From Bacillus sp. AFS088145 (lineage in GTDB: Bacteria; Bacillota; Bacilli; Bacillales; Bacillaceae_G): a stretch of 52,043 nt of DNA. Within the stretch, counting starts at the first letter, position 1, and each line of letters opens with the position of its first letter. Where the stretch lies: contig NZ_NUUX01000022.1 in the NCBI RefSeq assembly GCF_002564465.1, forward strand, positions 1-52,043, written 5' to 3'. A program made the position numbers and the translations under genes. The notes under the pieces were generated by a model. The model made no database searches. It was given only the letters and a program-made list of their open reading frames with translations, and had not been told where the DNA came from. Positions 51,907-52,043 of the stretch are shown here, in pieces.

Positions 51907-51946
51907 AAAAAAAAGCACCTCAGTCGATAAACTGGGGTGCTTTCAC
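51907..51946 (-). terminator. terminator of a gene beyond the window
   Basis: AAAGCACCCCAGT / ACTGAGGTGCTTT with a six-base loop and eight T in the minus direction. No gene inside the window ends here, so it most likely ends a minus-strand gene to the right. 51676-51906 holds only the brnQ promoter region and AT-rich sequence. Confidence 0.7.
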
Positions 51947-51998
51947 GCTGTTGAAATACAAACTTGTCAATAATTACCAAATTTTCGTAAAAGGAGTA

Positions 51999-52043
51999 GA
52001 GTGAAATGTTGATTTCCACTACGGGATGCTCGCTTTCCATGGG
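51999..52043 (+). repeat. probable start of a common Bacillaceae intergenic repeat
   Basis: TTGATTTCCACTACGGGATG then CTCGCTTTCCATGGG is markedly more GC-rich than its surroundings. It resembles, from memory, the TTTCCGCTnCnGG-GCTCGCTTTCCGCGGG repeats common between Bacillaceae genes. An upstream AAAGGAGT and ATG make it look like a gene start, but it runs off the window. Confidence 0.35.

Noticed and set aside
51676-51946. T-box or other leader controlling brnQ
   Set aside because: The hairpin at 51907 is about 230 bases from brnQ and I find no T-box sequence or specifier-like structure; it fits the end of a gene outside the window.

Overview
The window looks like chromosomal DNA of a low-GC, endospore-forming member of the Bacillaceae. 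The evidence is the AT-rich composition, strong AGGAGG-type ribosome binding sites with many TTG and GTG starts, two genes of the spore-germinant permease (GerAB) type, an S-box controlled metI-metC operon, a YitT protein, an SR1P-like peptide and BrnQ. A Gottfriedia- or Bacillus-like genus is plausible, but I cannot confirm it without a search. No rRNA, tRNA, CRISPR array, phage or transposase gene was seen.

Layout. 1-11.5 kb is a loose accessory region on mostly minus-strand genes: LysE exporter, small zinc-binding protein, lipoprotein, PepSY protein, PhzF-like isomerase, histidine phosphatase, MerR regulator, DUF554, VOC and isochorismatase-like proteins. It is rich in dispersed intergenic repeats and holds decayed genes: a two-stop small membrane protein, a C-terminally truncated GerAB and an N-terminally truncated maltose acetyltransferase. 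11.6-28.6 kb is a conserved-looking block: FAD dehydrogenase, metI-metC behind a SAM riboswitch, a nuclease-XPD-like helicase fusion, a heterodimeric ABC exporter behind an attenuator leader, a GH13 alpha-glucosidase, a YkuD L,D-transpeptidase and an M42 peptidase. 28.7-40.4 kb is a second accessory region with an unusual density of broken genes: UPF0158, GerAB, a small membrane protein, a GH5 cellulase-like enzyme, VOC and MaoC. These lie between intact RDD, FAD monooxygenase, SR1P-like, NUDIX, PQQ-type sugar dehydrogenase and YnfA genes. 40.5-51.7 kb holds aldehyde dehydrogenase, YitT, an ABC-F ATPase, metE plus a thioesterase behind a cobalamin riboswitch, an amino-acid permease and BrnQ.

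How genes work together. Methionine supply is controlled at two points by metabolite-sensing RNAs: SAM for metI-metC and B12 for metE. The ABC exporter and the ABC-F protein each have a terminator inside their 5' leader. At the exporter a short peptide gene with a perfect Shine-Dalgarno precedes two tandem terminators, the arrangement expected for ribosome-mediated attenuation as known for bmrCD of B. subtilis.

Most striking non-genic structure: (1) the exporter leader, including a long-range complementarity between the leader-peptide codons and the segment just before the exporter ribosome site; (2) two copies of a ~350-bp intergenic element built around GCAAnTAAA boxes phased at about 21 bp; (3) a dispersed repeat family with fixed ends and variable terminator-like cores; (4) two paralogous 26-27-residue membrane microproteins. 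Six genes carry frameshifts, several in homopolymers, so assembly error must be excluded before all are called decay.
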